From contig CM073196.1 of assembly GCA_037042915.1 (NCBI GenBank), forward strand, positions 1,736,001-1,800,000: a stretch of 64,000 nucleotides of DNA. Direction: 5' to 3'. Shown piece after piece: positions 11,666 to 23,195 of this stretch (the first letter of the stretch is position 1; every line of letters begins with the position of its first letter). A program made the position numbers and the translations under genes. The notes below the pieces were generated by a model that saw only the letters and a program-made list of their open reading frames with translations, searched no databases and was not told the DNA's origin. This stretch comes from Auricularia sp. M13 (Eukaryota > Basidiomycota > Agaricomycetes > Auriculariales > Auriculariaceae).

Positions 11666-12006
11666 TAGTGTGTTCAGGTTTCCTTGTTCGAGCGTTCGAG
11701 TTTGGGACCATGGGCTCCTTGGTTGTGTTGTTATGTACTACCATCCACCATTGCGCGCGCGTCTCGTCGATCTGCTGCTTCATAGATCCTATACCTTCCA
11801 GCCCCGCGCCCTGGACTTTTTTCCTTGACTTTGACTTGACTTGATGACTGGCCGTCGCTCGTTACTTATGACTTTGTCGTCTTTAGGTTCCTTACTGTCT
11901 CCATTTCTTTCCGTTTCGGCCCCCCTCTTGCCCCCAGTGAATGTACAAGTTAGCGACCTCATCAAATGAGAACAGCGTCCGCAACGTTTTCCAACCATCC
12001 GCCTCA
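11666..12006. other. Convergent 3' spacer
   Basis: 341 bp between the 3' ends of the Pro/Gly-tail gene and citrate synthase. It is pyrimidine-rich on the plus strand near 11800-11940. I see no gene. Confidence 0.6.
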
Positions 12007-14126
12007 TTACGAAGACTTTGTCAGGTTCTCCAGAGCCTGGATAGTAACGGCTATTGGATTCATCGTCAGCGGCTGTCCGGTCGAAAGACCGATGAACTTG
12101 CATTTTGGACGCTCGATGGGAAGGCCGAAGGCGCGAGCCCAGACGAGTTGTGAGACGGCGGCGAGTACTGCAGTTGAATCAGGTCCAGCCTTTGAGCAGG
12201 TGTGTCATCACTTACCGCGCGAAACACCGAAAATGACAGTGTAATACTGTGCGCGGATTCAGACCCACAACGATGCTCCAAGCTGCAGACTTACGCGGAA
12301 CTGGGTGACACCCCAGTGGTAGAGCAGGCTGCCCGAAATAGCGTCGACGTTCGGGTGCGGGTTCTTCGACTGCGGAAACATGGTCAGAAGTTGACCGGGA
12401 CCGGGAGATTATTTGTAAGGTGCGCACCTTGCCATGCTCCGTCAGGACGCCAGGTGCGACCTTGTATGTCTATCTGCGAGTTAGAATAGGATGAAAGACA
12501 TGACTGAGATTAGCTGCGCACCTCGAGCACGAGACGGACGACCGGGCTGTCGCTCAGATCCTGGCGCGCCGCAGCGAACTCTTGGATGGCCATGAAGCGG
12601 GGGTCTGGGGCGCGTAAAGTACCATGACCGTATCTAAATGATGTTGTCAGTCAAGTATGTTGCGTACACATTATAATTGTCAGACCCAGGAATGACACGG
12701 CCACTCTTGAGCGTGTCCCAGAGGTAACCCTTGATTTGGTCTTGGGATGGGTTCTCGCCCAATGCCTCCTGCATGGCCAGTATGAAGCGGGTAGCTTCTT
12801 GGTTTGCGAGACTGAATAACGATCAGTAGGTCGCTCTGCATCGACAAGATTCAATACCCATGTAAAGGTCCGGCGAGTCCGAGGAGTGCCGCGGAGTAGG
12901 ACAGGTATGGGTCCGACAGAGCAGATCCCACGAGGTCTACAATTGCATGAGCTAGGCAGCCTAGCGCCTGAGTGGTCCGAGCTTACGGGCAGTATGGGCA
13001 GAGACATTGCCGCCTTCGTGGTCGCCGTGCAGAGCTATGTAAAGCCGCATATATTCGGTCAGACCTTCATTCGCGCCGACGCCCATCATGTTCGCGTAAT
13101 TGCCTTTGGACTTGAGTTTAGCAGTGACATTTCAATCGGTAAAGCGCTGACTGACCCACGAGATCGCGATTGAGGTCAATCGCTGGGATGTCCTTGTCCG
13201 GGAAGTACGAGTTGCGGTAAATGCGCGCGGCAAGCGCAGGTAAGCGCGCCATGAGCGTCAGACTGTCTTCGAATGTGGGCTCCCAGTAATCGGTCTTCTT
13301 AATACCCTTGTCGTATGCCGCCGCGAACACGCTTTCCTTGTTCAAAGCCGCGACACCGATGGCCAGCTGCGTCATTGGATGCATGTCGCGCGGTAAGCTG
13401 GCGCATATTGGCACAGTTTCAAAGCGCGTAGAATGGCTGGCAGTGCGCACGAGTCAAGGAGCTTGATCGCATAATCCGGGAGTTCGCCCTTCTCCGCAAG
13501 CTGACGCGACAGGTCCCGCGTTTGCTGCTCGGTGGGGACTTGACCGGTGAGCAGCAACCAGACCATGCTCTCGGGGATAATTTCTCTGCCACCCTGAGCG
13601 GGTGGGAGCACGCCCTGGCAGTCCTTAATCGACTTGCCGTGGAAGCGAATGCCCTGCAGGTCGAGGCCGCTGTCAGACTGCGTCTGGTTGCGCTGAGACC
13701 GGCCGTACCTCATTCGGGTCGACAATCGAGCTCTCCCAGAAGAGCACCTTGAGGCCGCGCATGCCGCCAATGACGCTGTCGACCTGCAGAGGTCGCAGTG
13801 AGCGGCGCTCCTTATGCGCATGTGATACGCAAGATCCGCTCACGGTAATGTCGCCCAGCTTAACGCTCCCAGACTCTGCGCGCTGTGGACGCGGCAAACG
13901 CTCAGAAGGCCGTGTATGCGTAGAAGGCGCGTGTTCCGCGCACCAGCTTCTGTAAACGAGCGCGTTTCTCTGGGATTATGTCTTGCAGCGTCTCCTTGAG
14001 AGTCTGGATCGGCATTAGTCACGCTCAAGACGCCAGCAGCGAAATGACCTTGGTAGACGCAAGCCGCACTTGCTGGAGCACAGTGCGCTGGACGGAGCGG
14101 CGCGCGGCGAGCACAGGGGCAAGCAT
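12007..14126 (-). CDS. Citrate synthase, mitochondrial
   Basis: This enzyme condenses oxaloacetate and acetyl-CoA to citrate at the entry of the TCA cycle. The start at 14126 opens an Arg/Ser/Leu-rich mitochondrial presequence ([14 protein letters not shown]...). The mature part follows: [39 protein letters not shown], and [13 protein letters not shown], joined by a 55-bp intron ending CTGCAG. Then come [34 protein letters not shown], and the catalytic-region block [15 protein letters not shown], which includes the conserved histidine. The C-terminal part has [14 protein letters not shown]. The coding region is cut by about ten short introns. The tail after ERPK looks unusual for the family (ends ALENLTKSS), so the last exon is less certain. 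A methylcitrate synthase is an alternative, but the overall sequence fits the TCA enzyme. The gene diverges from the RAD51D-like gene with 78 bp between ATGs. Confidence 0.93.
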
Positions 14127-14204
14127 GACGGTGATCGTAGGAGAAAACCTGAGGCACCGTTTGTTTGGCCGGGCCGATGCATCCTCTTGAAGCAAGCAGC
14201 GGCC

Positions 14205-15505
14205 ATGTCTCTGAAACTCAAGTCCCTCGTACCCAATGAGAACCCAGCTCTACTCACTGCATTATTCGAAAAGGGCGTCAGAACTGCCTCAGACCTGCTT
14301 GCTCAAAGTCCCAAGGGCCTCTTCAGGCTGCTGCCGCTTGGACTTGCAACCATTCACGACCTGGAACGCCTGCAGACAGCAGTCGCGTTGCAACTGGCAC
14401 TCCCTCCCATTCTGGCCGACGAGCTGCTTGATTCTCCTTCCATTGCTCCGAGGCGGACTGCATCGGATGCGTTGGACGAGCTACTCGGTGCTTTCGACAG
14501 ACACGACGTATTTGAGATCGCAGGACCTCCTGGCACAGGCAAGACCGTGCGAAATCGTCCAATATCATTGCCGTTCTGTTTCCCATTGATGTTCCAAGGC
14601 ACTTGCTATGACCATCGTTGCTCGCGAGCTCTGTGCTTCACCCGATGTTCATGCGTTGTGGATAGAGACAAGACTCGCGTTCGACCCGGAACGCATGCTT
14701 CGTATCATAGAGGCTAACGCTTCAGAGGTATTCGCTCAGCTCATTCTGATTCGGTAGGGTCGATAATGGATTCCCACAGGCCGGGGTGGTTGCGTCTGTC
14801 ACTGAACGGGTTCATGTCGTGCACTCGCGCGATATCACTGCTGCATACGACGCTCTGGAATACTATTTCTCAAAATTAGAGGTACCTTTGGACACGCTGC
14901 GCGTTCGGCTGCTTCCTGAATCCTGTGTAGTGGTCGCAAACACGGGTTGTGGTTATTGACGGAGTAAACGAACTTCTCCTGCCCGAGCTGAACGCGAAGC
15001 ACAACCACGGCAGGTCTTGCCTTCCAGATAGTTGGTCGTTCTCATACGCATCCAGGAAATGCAGCAAGCTCGACGTTTGTGCGGTATCTTGCAACTCTGG
15101 CTCGAACACATGGCTTCACCGCCTTCGTATGTCCCAGAAGTCCTCTGTTCCCTGAATTCACATCGTTTACAACAGACTGTTAACTCATCTGCACCAGCCA
15201 GTGAAACCCATTCGGCGTTCCCTGGCACAAATTCAATACCGTCGCTCGGCGCAACGTTCGCATATCTGACAGCGGGGACCTTATGGCTCAACAACGCGCG
15301 CGCTGCCTTTTCCCAACCTGTGACTTTGTCAGAGAAGGAAATCATGCTCGTGTTCGAGCTGCTTAGGTCAAATTATGAGGTGAGTACGTCTTGGTTTGGG
15401 TTGCGATACCCTCTCAGCACGCTCTGCTACTATTAGCTGTCTGGACGGTGGAAACTCGTCAAACTCGTGTCCGGCGTCCATTTTACCGTCTTACAAGACC
15501 TCTGA
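14205..15505 (+). CDS. RAD51D-like recombinase paralogue
   Basis: RAD51 paralogues help load RAD51 on single-stranded DNA during homologous recombination. The N-terminal ~95 residues resemble the RAD51D helical domain (LVPNENPALLTALFEKGVRTASDLL). They are followed by [21 protein letters not shown] (Walker A) and, after several introns, RVVVIDGVNELLLPEL (Walker B region). Next come TFVRYLATLARTHGFTAF and SLGATFAYLTAGTLWLNNARA near the C-terminus. Introns include 14547-14598, one starting at the GAG|GTATTC junction near 14725, and one starting at 14881. The intron 15010-15055 appears to use a GC donor (GCAGGT). Family blocks fit RAD51D better than RAD51, DMC1, RAD51C or XRCC2, but sequence divergence is high. 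The end at 15505 assumes the last intron after NYE. Confidence 0.75.
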
Positions 15506-15700
15506 AGGGAAGCGCATGCGCACGCCATTTCTGGGCGTCGGTGAAACTGGTGTCATCTCGAACCGTCCTTTCGCGACCGACTCTATCCTCCTTTGGGTCG
15601 GCGCTGCGTAATTCATGAACGTCTCATAGCCGTTGGTGGCCAAGGGTATGCCTCCTGGCGACGGTGCCACATACTGGCGTTCTAGGACGATGGAACCCAT
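15491..15700 (-). CDS. Possible small protein of 69 residues, unknown
   Basis: An uninterrupted ATG-initiated frame encodes 69 residues with balanced composition (for example APTQRRIESVAKGRFEMTP). It has a TATA-like GATATAATAC about 30 bp upstream of the ATG on the minus strand. Its end overlaps the RAD51D-like stop by 15 bp. I recognise no family. It may be real, the last exon of a longer gene, or a chance ORF. Confidence 0.3.
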   Translation of the reverse strand: MGSIVLERQYVAPSPGGIPLATNGYETFMNYAAPTQRRIESVAKGRFEMTPVSPTPRNGVRMRFPSEVL

Positions 15701-16105
15701 CGAAACCAGGAGAGATTGCCCGTCGTATTATATCTCCTGGGGATCTCCAAGACATTCACCAAGCGCTTGCTCGCCATGGTGCATGTGGAGGACGTACGAA
15801 GGACATGTCAGCTTTGCAGCACTATCCGCATTTCGACTTTGTCGTGTGCGACATGCTCGGCAAATCTGTCGCGAGTTGCAGCTGGTGCGGCTGGGCCACA
15901 TCACTTCCTTCACGCACAAGCGCTCGCTTGTATGCCAGACACGACATGGACATGAATCATGACAATCACCTTCCATAGGCTTGCGAGAACTGCTCGAAGA
16001 TCACACTGTATGCCCTAAGATGTAGACGGTACAAAGGAACTCCAGTGTATTCCTTGCGATGGCACAGTGACAGTACAAAAGGCGCAATCCTACAAACCCG
16101 GAAGC
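15506..16105. other. Spacer with unassigned reading frames
   Basis: A plus-strand open frame at 15664-15978 lacks an ATG at its beginning but reads like protein (GEIARRIISPGDLQDIHQAL, then ALQHYPHFDFVVCDMLGK). It faces the 69-residue minus-strand frame. It could be the last exon of a gene whose 5' exon I cannot find, or decayed coding sequence. I assign no function. Confidence 0.3.
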
Positions 16106-17030
16106 TTAGAGCTCTGCAAAGAGGGTGAGCTGGATGAAACTCAACATGAGCCAGAAACTTACTCTGCATGGCCTGGACGTCCGTGCTCTGGACATAGTCC
16201 TCGAACTCGCAGATCTTCTCCTCAAGGTCGGACAAGCTGACGAGCTCGTCCTCGATGACGAGGGTGATCTGGAGCTTGCGAATGCCGTAGCCGATGGGAA
16301 CGAGCTTGGAGGCACCCCAGACGAGACCCTCCTGCTCGATGGAGCGGACGCACTTCTCGAGCTCCGCCATGTCGGTCTCGTCATCCCAAGGCTTGACGTC
16401 GAGGGTCACGACAGACTGTACGTGGAGGTTAGAGTCATATCAACGTCGGCCTATTGGGAGACCAACCTTGGCGACCGTCTTGGGCTTGAGAGCCTTCTTC
16501 GCGTTGTAGGCGGCGACACGCTCGGCCTTGACGCGCTCGGCCTCAGCGTCCTCAGCCTCATCGTCCGAGCCGAAGAGGTCGACCTCGTCGTCGTCTTCCT
16601 CAGCGGCGGCGGCGGGAGCAGCACCAGCGCCGAGGAACTGCTCAGCAGCCTTGGAGGAACCGGCCAGGTTGGCAAACTCGGACTCGAAGGACTTGATGTG
16701 CGTGTACCAGCGGGCGACATGGGGGTTCTTGGACGCGTCCGGGGCGGACGAGATGGCCTTGAAGGCCTGCACATCGGCCTGCGAGGGCTCGTAGCTGCAA
16801 TGGATCGCGTCAGCACGGCGAAGGATGAAGGGAGATGGACATCGGGATGGATCAGAGGGCTAGGTTAAAAGAGTTGTCGGCACGATGGAGCGAGGGTGTC
16901 TAGTCCTCTACTTGGAAACACGGACCATAGCGAAAAATCATCACATAGAGGACGGCGGGAAGCATACACTCACCCTTCAATGTACGAGCGCGTCGCGAGG
17001 TGGGACTCGATTGGCGAGATCGACGGACAT
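16106..17030 (-). CDS. Translation elongation factor 1-beta (eEF1B alpha)
   Basis: This is the guanine-nucleotide exchange factor that reloads eEF1A with GTP during elongation. The N-terminal GST-like part has [21 protein letters not shown]. An acidic linker follows ([20 protein letters not shown], the casein-kinase-site motif DLFGSDDE). The catalytic C-terminal domain starts [16 protein letters not shown] and has [20 protein letters not shown]. The last two residues KL are joined through intron 16114-16162, giving the family end QAMQKL. Intron 1 is unusually long (16795-16973, 179 bp) and holds a hairpin. The start ATG at 17030 gives MSVDLA, but the frame must shift by one base at the TT of 17011-17012 to reach [13 protein letters not shown] take this as a sequence error in a highly conserved gene. 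Confidence 0.94.
16903..16953 (-). ncRNA. Hairpin in eEF1B intron 1 with box-C-like motif (possible snoRNA)
   Basis: Inside the 179-bp first intron of the eEF1B gene, GTCCTCTA and TAGAGGAC form a perfect 8-bp stem around a 35-nt loop. The loop starts with GTGATGA on the minus strand (16938-16944), which matches the C box of C/D snoRNAs (RUGAUGA). No clear D box (CUGA) lies just before the closing stem. A CTGA occurs further downstream in the intron. Animal eEF1B genes are known snoRNA hosts. The snoRNA reading here is inference. Confidence 0.3.
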
Positions 17031-17486
17031 GGCGGGAGGGGAGAAAAAACTGTGCTGGCAAAAGCCGGAGCAGCGCGGCCCCTTTTGTACCCCAGCGCGC
17101 CTCGCTAGCCGAGCGAGTCTGGTCTGTGCGCGCTGCACGTTCGACCTGTGACATGGCACTATCCATCGATGCATCTCAATCGATGGCAGCAGCAGCGTGG
17201 GCCATGCCTCAGGAGCGTGTCCAGTGAATAGACTACTTCGCAAATCCCGTCCCATCGTGCCGCGATCGCCAACGCTGCTTCCAACTCGGCCCCTGCGGGA
17301 CTCGAGGCCCTCGATTGCCTTATTTTGTATACCGTCCGCCAACCCTGTCAAGAATATGTCCTTCGGCTCCATTTCCACGTCGTTGCCAGCCATACTGTGA
17401 TACAAGACCGAAGAAGACCGTCAGTCGCCAAAGTGCAACCGCCATTTCTTTCGTCTGCGTCTTCTTCGTGCTCGTTTCTGCTGGCC
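17031..17486. other. Divergent promoter region, eEF1B / DUF6533 gene
   Basis: 456 bp between two divergent start codons. I see no credible gene and no clear TATA box. It presumably contains the strong eEF1B promoter. Confidence 0.5.
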
Positions 17487-19318
17487 ATGACTTCGAGCTT
17501 GTCCACTGTCCTTCAGCCGTACTACATCGACGTCGTCAACGTTCATGCGAGCATTGCGATGACGATTTCCGGCTGCGTCCTGCTCGTATAGTGCGTCTTC
17601 TCCGCCGAATAAGCGTTATTTTCGTAACATGGATCGACAGCGACTGGTTATTGACGTTGGATCAAGAGGTATGCCATCTATTGCGCGGTATATGCGTGCG
17701 TGCTGAAGTCCTGCAGGTGGAATTTCTTCGTTATAACCGCAAACGAGCATTCAAGGTCGCGTATATCATCAACAGGCAGGTTTGAATACGCACCTTTGAA
17801 TTTACAGTTTCTTATCTGCGCGTAGATATACATTACCATTCGTCCTAGGTTTGCGCCATGATTTTGCCCAGCACATGTCTCAACGATGCTCTCAGTGATC
17901 ACGCTTTACGACAAGAATGGTCACTCGAAATTGACACACCTAGTCAGTATCCAAGTAAACCAATCACTTTCTGCGTTGCTGACCAGTAGTAGTTGTACGT
18001 GCTCCCCGACAATCCGTCTTTGCGCCTGACCATCCCACCCAGCTGTGAATTTTCGCTCATGACGGATAGTATGTCTGCCACTTTCGGGTCGAAGTGCATC
18101 CATTGCTAATGCACGGAATATGAAGGCTGGTTCACCTTGCTTTCTTACGCCTTTATTCACGGTGCGCACAAAATTATCCACATTATCACCGTCCGTGTTT
18201 ATGCGCTCTCAGGCATCATCGCGATGCGAACCTGGGCACTCTACGGGAGACAGCCATGGCTACTGTTGCTCCTCATTTCGGCCTTCGTTGCATATTTCGT
18301 GGCGACGGCGATTCTACTTGGATTCGCAGCGGAGCACATGCTTCGTGCGTATTCTTGTCCGTGCGGCACCTGTCGATGCTAATTGAAATTTCTTCCTCAG
18401 CGCGACTTCAAATAAACAAAATGATGTTCGATTCGTGTATAACGGAATTACCTTCTTGGATGGTGAGCTCCCGCTGGCCCTCGCTGTGCACGGCTGTACT
18501 CATGTTTCGGGATTAGTGGGCCATATGGTTGCCAGGGTATGAATGCCGCGGCAGCTTCGCGTTTAAAAATGAAGCGTGATCCTCTGCAGTTTCATGTACG
18601 AGACGTTGCTCTTTGGATTGCTGGTCGACCGGGCGCGCCGCGATTTCCAACGCAGGTCAAACCTTGTCCTCCTGCACGCTCCGCCGCTTCTGATTTGTTT
18701 GTATCGGGATGGTGCGCGTGCCCATTGAAAATCGCAACGGCCTGCAGCTGACGGCGCCTTGCAGGATTACTATACTACGTCGTCATAACATGTCCGTACC
18801 TTTTCGGTTGCACAGACAAGCCAGCTGGGATCTGACTCTTCGGAATGTGAAGGCACATCGCTTTTCACGATGATGGTGTGGGCCTTTGCACCGGTGAGCG
18901 CACCACCCTCAGCTTCGTTAATGACGCGCTGACGTTTGGCCACAGCACAGCCTAATTTTTTGAGCAAATAGTATGGGCCTTTCCTGCGCAACACAGCAAG
19001 AATGCTGACGACGCGAAGCTTCTCTCTCTGCGCGGTCAACGTCGCCGCCTCGCGCCTCGTTCTTCAACTGAACAGCCAGTCACGGACGACGCATTGACCG
19101 AGCCTGCGACGACGCTCACTCACGTCGGACAACATTTCTTGTCGGTCGAGCGCTACCATGCTCAAATGTCCGAACGCACGGATGTCTATCAGACCACTAC
19201 CTGTGAGGATGACTACGACTATGACTACCAACGGTCGGCGTTGTCCTTGTCGAAACAGTCTGAGCACGAGCTCGCGATGGATACGCTCAGAAGCATTGGG
19301 CCTTTTGAGGGGCAGTGA
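17487..19318 (+). CDS. DUF6533-family multi-pass membrane protein
   Basis: DUF6533 proteins are multi-pass membrane proteins that are abundant in Agaricomycetes and have no assigned biochemical role. The start is MTSSLSTVLQPYYIDVVNVH. The hallmark YDWLLTLDQEVEF arises across the introns after LLVY and LDQE. Further hydrophobic segments include the block GWFTLLSYAFIHGAHK, RVYALSGIIAMRTWALYGR and PWLLLLLISAFVAYFVATAI. This R-x-x-A-L-Y-G-R element is typical of the family. The cytosolic-type C-terminus (TEPATTLTHVGQHFLSVER to IGPFEGQ) ends at 19318. Exons between about 17820-18120 and 18520-19090 are hard to place by eye, so internal boundaries are uncertain and a frame error cannot be excluded. 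Confidence 0.7.
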
Positions 19319-19458
19319 CCATCACTTTCTGTTCACTGGATGTGGGAGACGACGTCGGATTTAAAGCATTTTGGATATTGCACACAGTACAGGAAATGTA
19401 GCACACTGTACTTTAATCCGATCTCGTTCGAGGCCGGATAAAAACCGGACAGATGTGG

Positions 19459-20099
19459 TCATATGAAGCCCATTTCCTCGTCTAGGACAGCTTGGAACTT
19501 GCTTCCATCGAAAGCCGGGAAGGGCACGATGGCTGACGCGTTAAAGTCCCGAATAGCTCGAGCGATATCGCTGACGAAACCGTAGTCAAAGACGGCCCAA
19601 CGGAAAGAATGGCGCAGAACGAACTGGACGGCGCAAGAAACGAGGTGGCCACGTTCTTGAAGTGCCCGCGCAAGTTCCTCCTGGTGATTATGCAGGAGCG
19701 CCGTATTGGGGACAACTATGAGAGGTTTTCCCATACGCAGGACATCGACGATGGTGCCAGAGCCTATAGTCCCAGACACCAACAAAGCAACGAGAATTCA
19801 GAACAGACGACTTTCCGGTTCCAGAGCATAGACGACGGACCAGCATGGCTGATGACAAGATCTGCATGCGCAAAGTCGTCAGAAAGAGAGGATTTGAAGT
19901 CCCATACGTCTATGTCGATGCCGTGGCGGACAGTACTCGAAACGGGGAGCAGCGTCCTGCCGCATTGGACACTCAGGCGAGTGAAGCCCTTAGCACGCAA
20001 TGCTAGGATAGTATCGTCTTCCAACACTTTGCTCAGCAGTGCGTCAAAGGGCGCCGTTGCGCCGACCGTGACGAATGCAGTCCTGGCATGGGAAGACAT
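19459..20099 (-). CDS. ALG13: ALG13, UDP-GlcNAc transferase catalytic subunit
   Basis: Alg13 is the cytosolic catalytic half of the Alg13-Alg14 transferase. It adds the second GlcNAc to dolichol-PP-GlcNAc on the ER surface (N-glycan precursor). It starts MSSHARTAFVTVGATAPFD, with the GT28 C-terminal fold blocks DLVISHAG, then after an intron SGTIVDVLRMGKPLIVVPN and LLHNHQEELARALQERGHL. A last intron leads to the exon SDIARAIRDFNASAIVPFP, which ends EEMGFI. Length is about 170 residues, close to the family. It diverges from VPS55 with 73 bp between start codons. Confidence 0.92.
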
Positions 20100-20172
20100 G
20101 CGGGCGCGATTCCGGTCTGAGTTTGCAGCGTCTGTACCTATCTCATCCCGCGCTCGCAGCAGGCCAGCAGCA

Positions 20173-20664
20173 ATGGCGGCAGGTCTTAAAAGTCAGTCCA
20201 GAGCCTTCTTCCCGTTGCCCGCGTGCTCACTGTCCGCAGCTGTCATCTTACTATCGTTCGTGCTTGCGGTCGGGTTCCTGCTCATCATCCTCTCGTGTGC
20301 GCTGTGGGCGAACTGGCTGCCACTGATCGTCGGTGCGTCCATGCCCTTGCATCCCATAACATTCGCGGGCTCACTGGCATTTGTAGCGCTGCTCTTTGTC
20401 ATTGCGCCGCTGCCGAACGCAATATTCGCCCATTGCGGCCATGACGACTTGTCTGAGGAATACGAGGGCGGGCCCGCAGTCGACCTCGGCCGCTTCGTCA
20501 CCGCGTTCATCGTCGTGACCGGCTTCGCCCTGCCCATGGTGCTCGCGCACGCAGAGGTCATCAAGCCGACCGCGTCGCTCATGTCTGTTGTCGGCGGCGG
20601 TCTCGTCTACGGCACCATTATGGCGTATTCGCAAGTGTTCCGGCAAGATTCTGAAGAGTTTTGA
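20173..20664 (+). CDS. VPS55: VPS55, late endosome-to-vacuole trafficking protein
   Basis: Vps55 (related to the leptin-receptor overlapping transcript family) works with Vps68 in late-endosome sorting. It is a small four-span membrane protein of about 130 residues. After the first exon (MAAGLK) and a 44-bp intron it reads TVILLSFVLAVGFLLIILSC, ALWANWLPLIV. A second intron leads to ALLFVIAPLPNAIFAHC, DLGRFVTAFIVVTGFALPMV, and MSVVGGGLVYGTIMAYSQVF. These are all family blocks. Start 20173 is fixed by the short first exon. Confidence 0.93.
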   Translation: MAAGLKSQSRAFFPLPACSLSAAVILLSFVLAVGFLLIILSCALWANWLPLIVGASMPLHPITFAGSLAFVALLFVIAPLPNAIFAHCGHDDLSEEYEGGPAVDLGRFVTAFIVVTGFALPMVLAHAEVIKPTASLMSVVGGGLVYGTIMAYSQVFRQDSEEF

Positions 20665-20842
20665 ACCGATTTGTGGCCATTGAATGTTAATTTGCTGTAC
20701 CTACGTACCTAACGTCGAAATATCCTTGAATGCTGTGAATTTCGAGTGCTTCTGGTTGCCCGCGCGCGCGTGTCGGTCGGAGTCTGAGGAGCGTGAACGC
20801 GTCAGTCACTCCCATACTTGCACTCCCACACACCCGCCCGCC

Positions 20843-22400
<1,558 letters not shown>

Positions 22401-23195
22401 ACGCTTCCTGTTGCAGACTATGTGAGTTGAACGTTTTGGTCATTGCCAACACCGTCGTTGACCATGTCATTCACAGATGTTCACGTAATGACAATGGGGA
22501 GTTGCGAATGCAATGCGCTTGATTGGACATTGTGGTCGACGGTCATATACCTGAAAAGCTCCTCCTTCACTTTAGTGCCTCGCTTTTTACCCACAGCTTG
22601 GTACTCATTTACGGGAGCTAGAATGAATCTTCCCGCGAGTCGTCTCGTTCGGCTGTCTGCTCTTCTCGCTGCGCTATATTCGAGGCTTGGCTATCGTTAT
22701 TGTTTGCTAATGCTTGTGGGAACATCGTTCGCGTCGGCGAAGCTTGGTGTAAATATACGGTGAGCCCGTTTAGTCTAGCGCTGCAGCATGTCTGACCTTT
22801 TCCTGCAGGTTATTTGGAATAAACTCATTTCTGGGATGTCAACGCAAGTCTTTTTTTGGCTGCTTCCTCACACTCTGGACAGCGCAATGCACCTACGCGC
22901 TTGTTCTCATTTTATGGAAGCTAGATGAAGATGTGGGAGTGGCTTATGGCTGCTCTGCCTCTTGGTGCTCGTTCTCTTTACCGCATGTAATTGACGATGG
23001 GTGCTTTGGCAACATATATACATACATTCTTGCTGGTCTTATTGTTGTTGTATCGAGAACGTGCAAGAAATCGGACTGGTCTTCAATGCCGCAGACGTGG
23101 ATGAGATGGGTGTTCAAAACTTTGGCTACAATATTAAGTATGCATCACAGCAAGTCTATACGTCCGGCATGAGATGACTGGCAAAAATACGACGG
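22401..23195. pseudogene. Possible relic of a membrane-protein gene
   Basis: About 800 bp with short plus-strand frames that encode hydrophobic stretches: LLAALYSRLGYRYCLLMLV at about 22650, and FFGCFLTLWTAQCTYALVLI near 22860. The first loosely resembles the R-x-x-A-L-Y-x-R segment of DUF6533 proteins. I cannot join them into one frame with good splice sites. Either a decayed DUF6533-like gene or a divergent intact one is possible. Confidence 0.25.

Noticed and set aside
10400-11783. Long minus-strand open frames (about 387 and 296 codons) opposite the Pro/Gly repeat gene
   Set aside because: They are complements of GC-rich repeats, show no domain, and lie opposite an exon with correct splice joins.
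12290-12375. tRNA-like run near GTGGTAGAGC with a GTTCG-type loop
   Set aside because: It is the antisense of a citrate synthase exon ([17 protein letters not shown]) and lacks a matching acceptor stem.
19609-20664. A single 351-codon plus-strand frame
   Set aside because: Its 5' half is antisense to ALG13. Only the 3' part from 20173, after a 44-bp intron, is the VPS55 gene.
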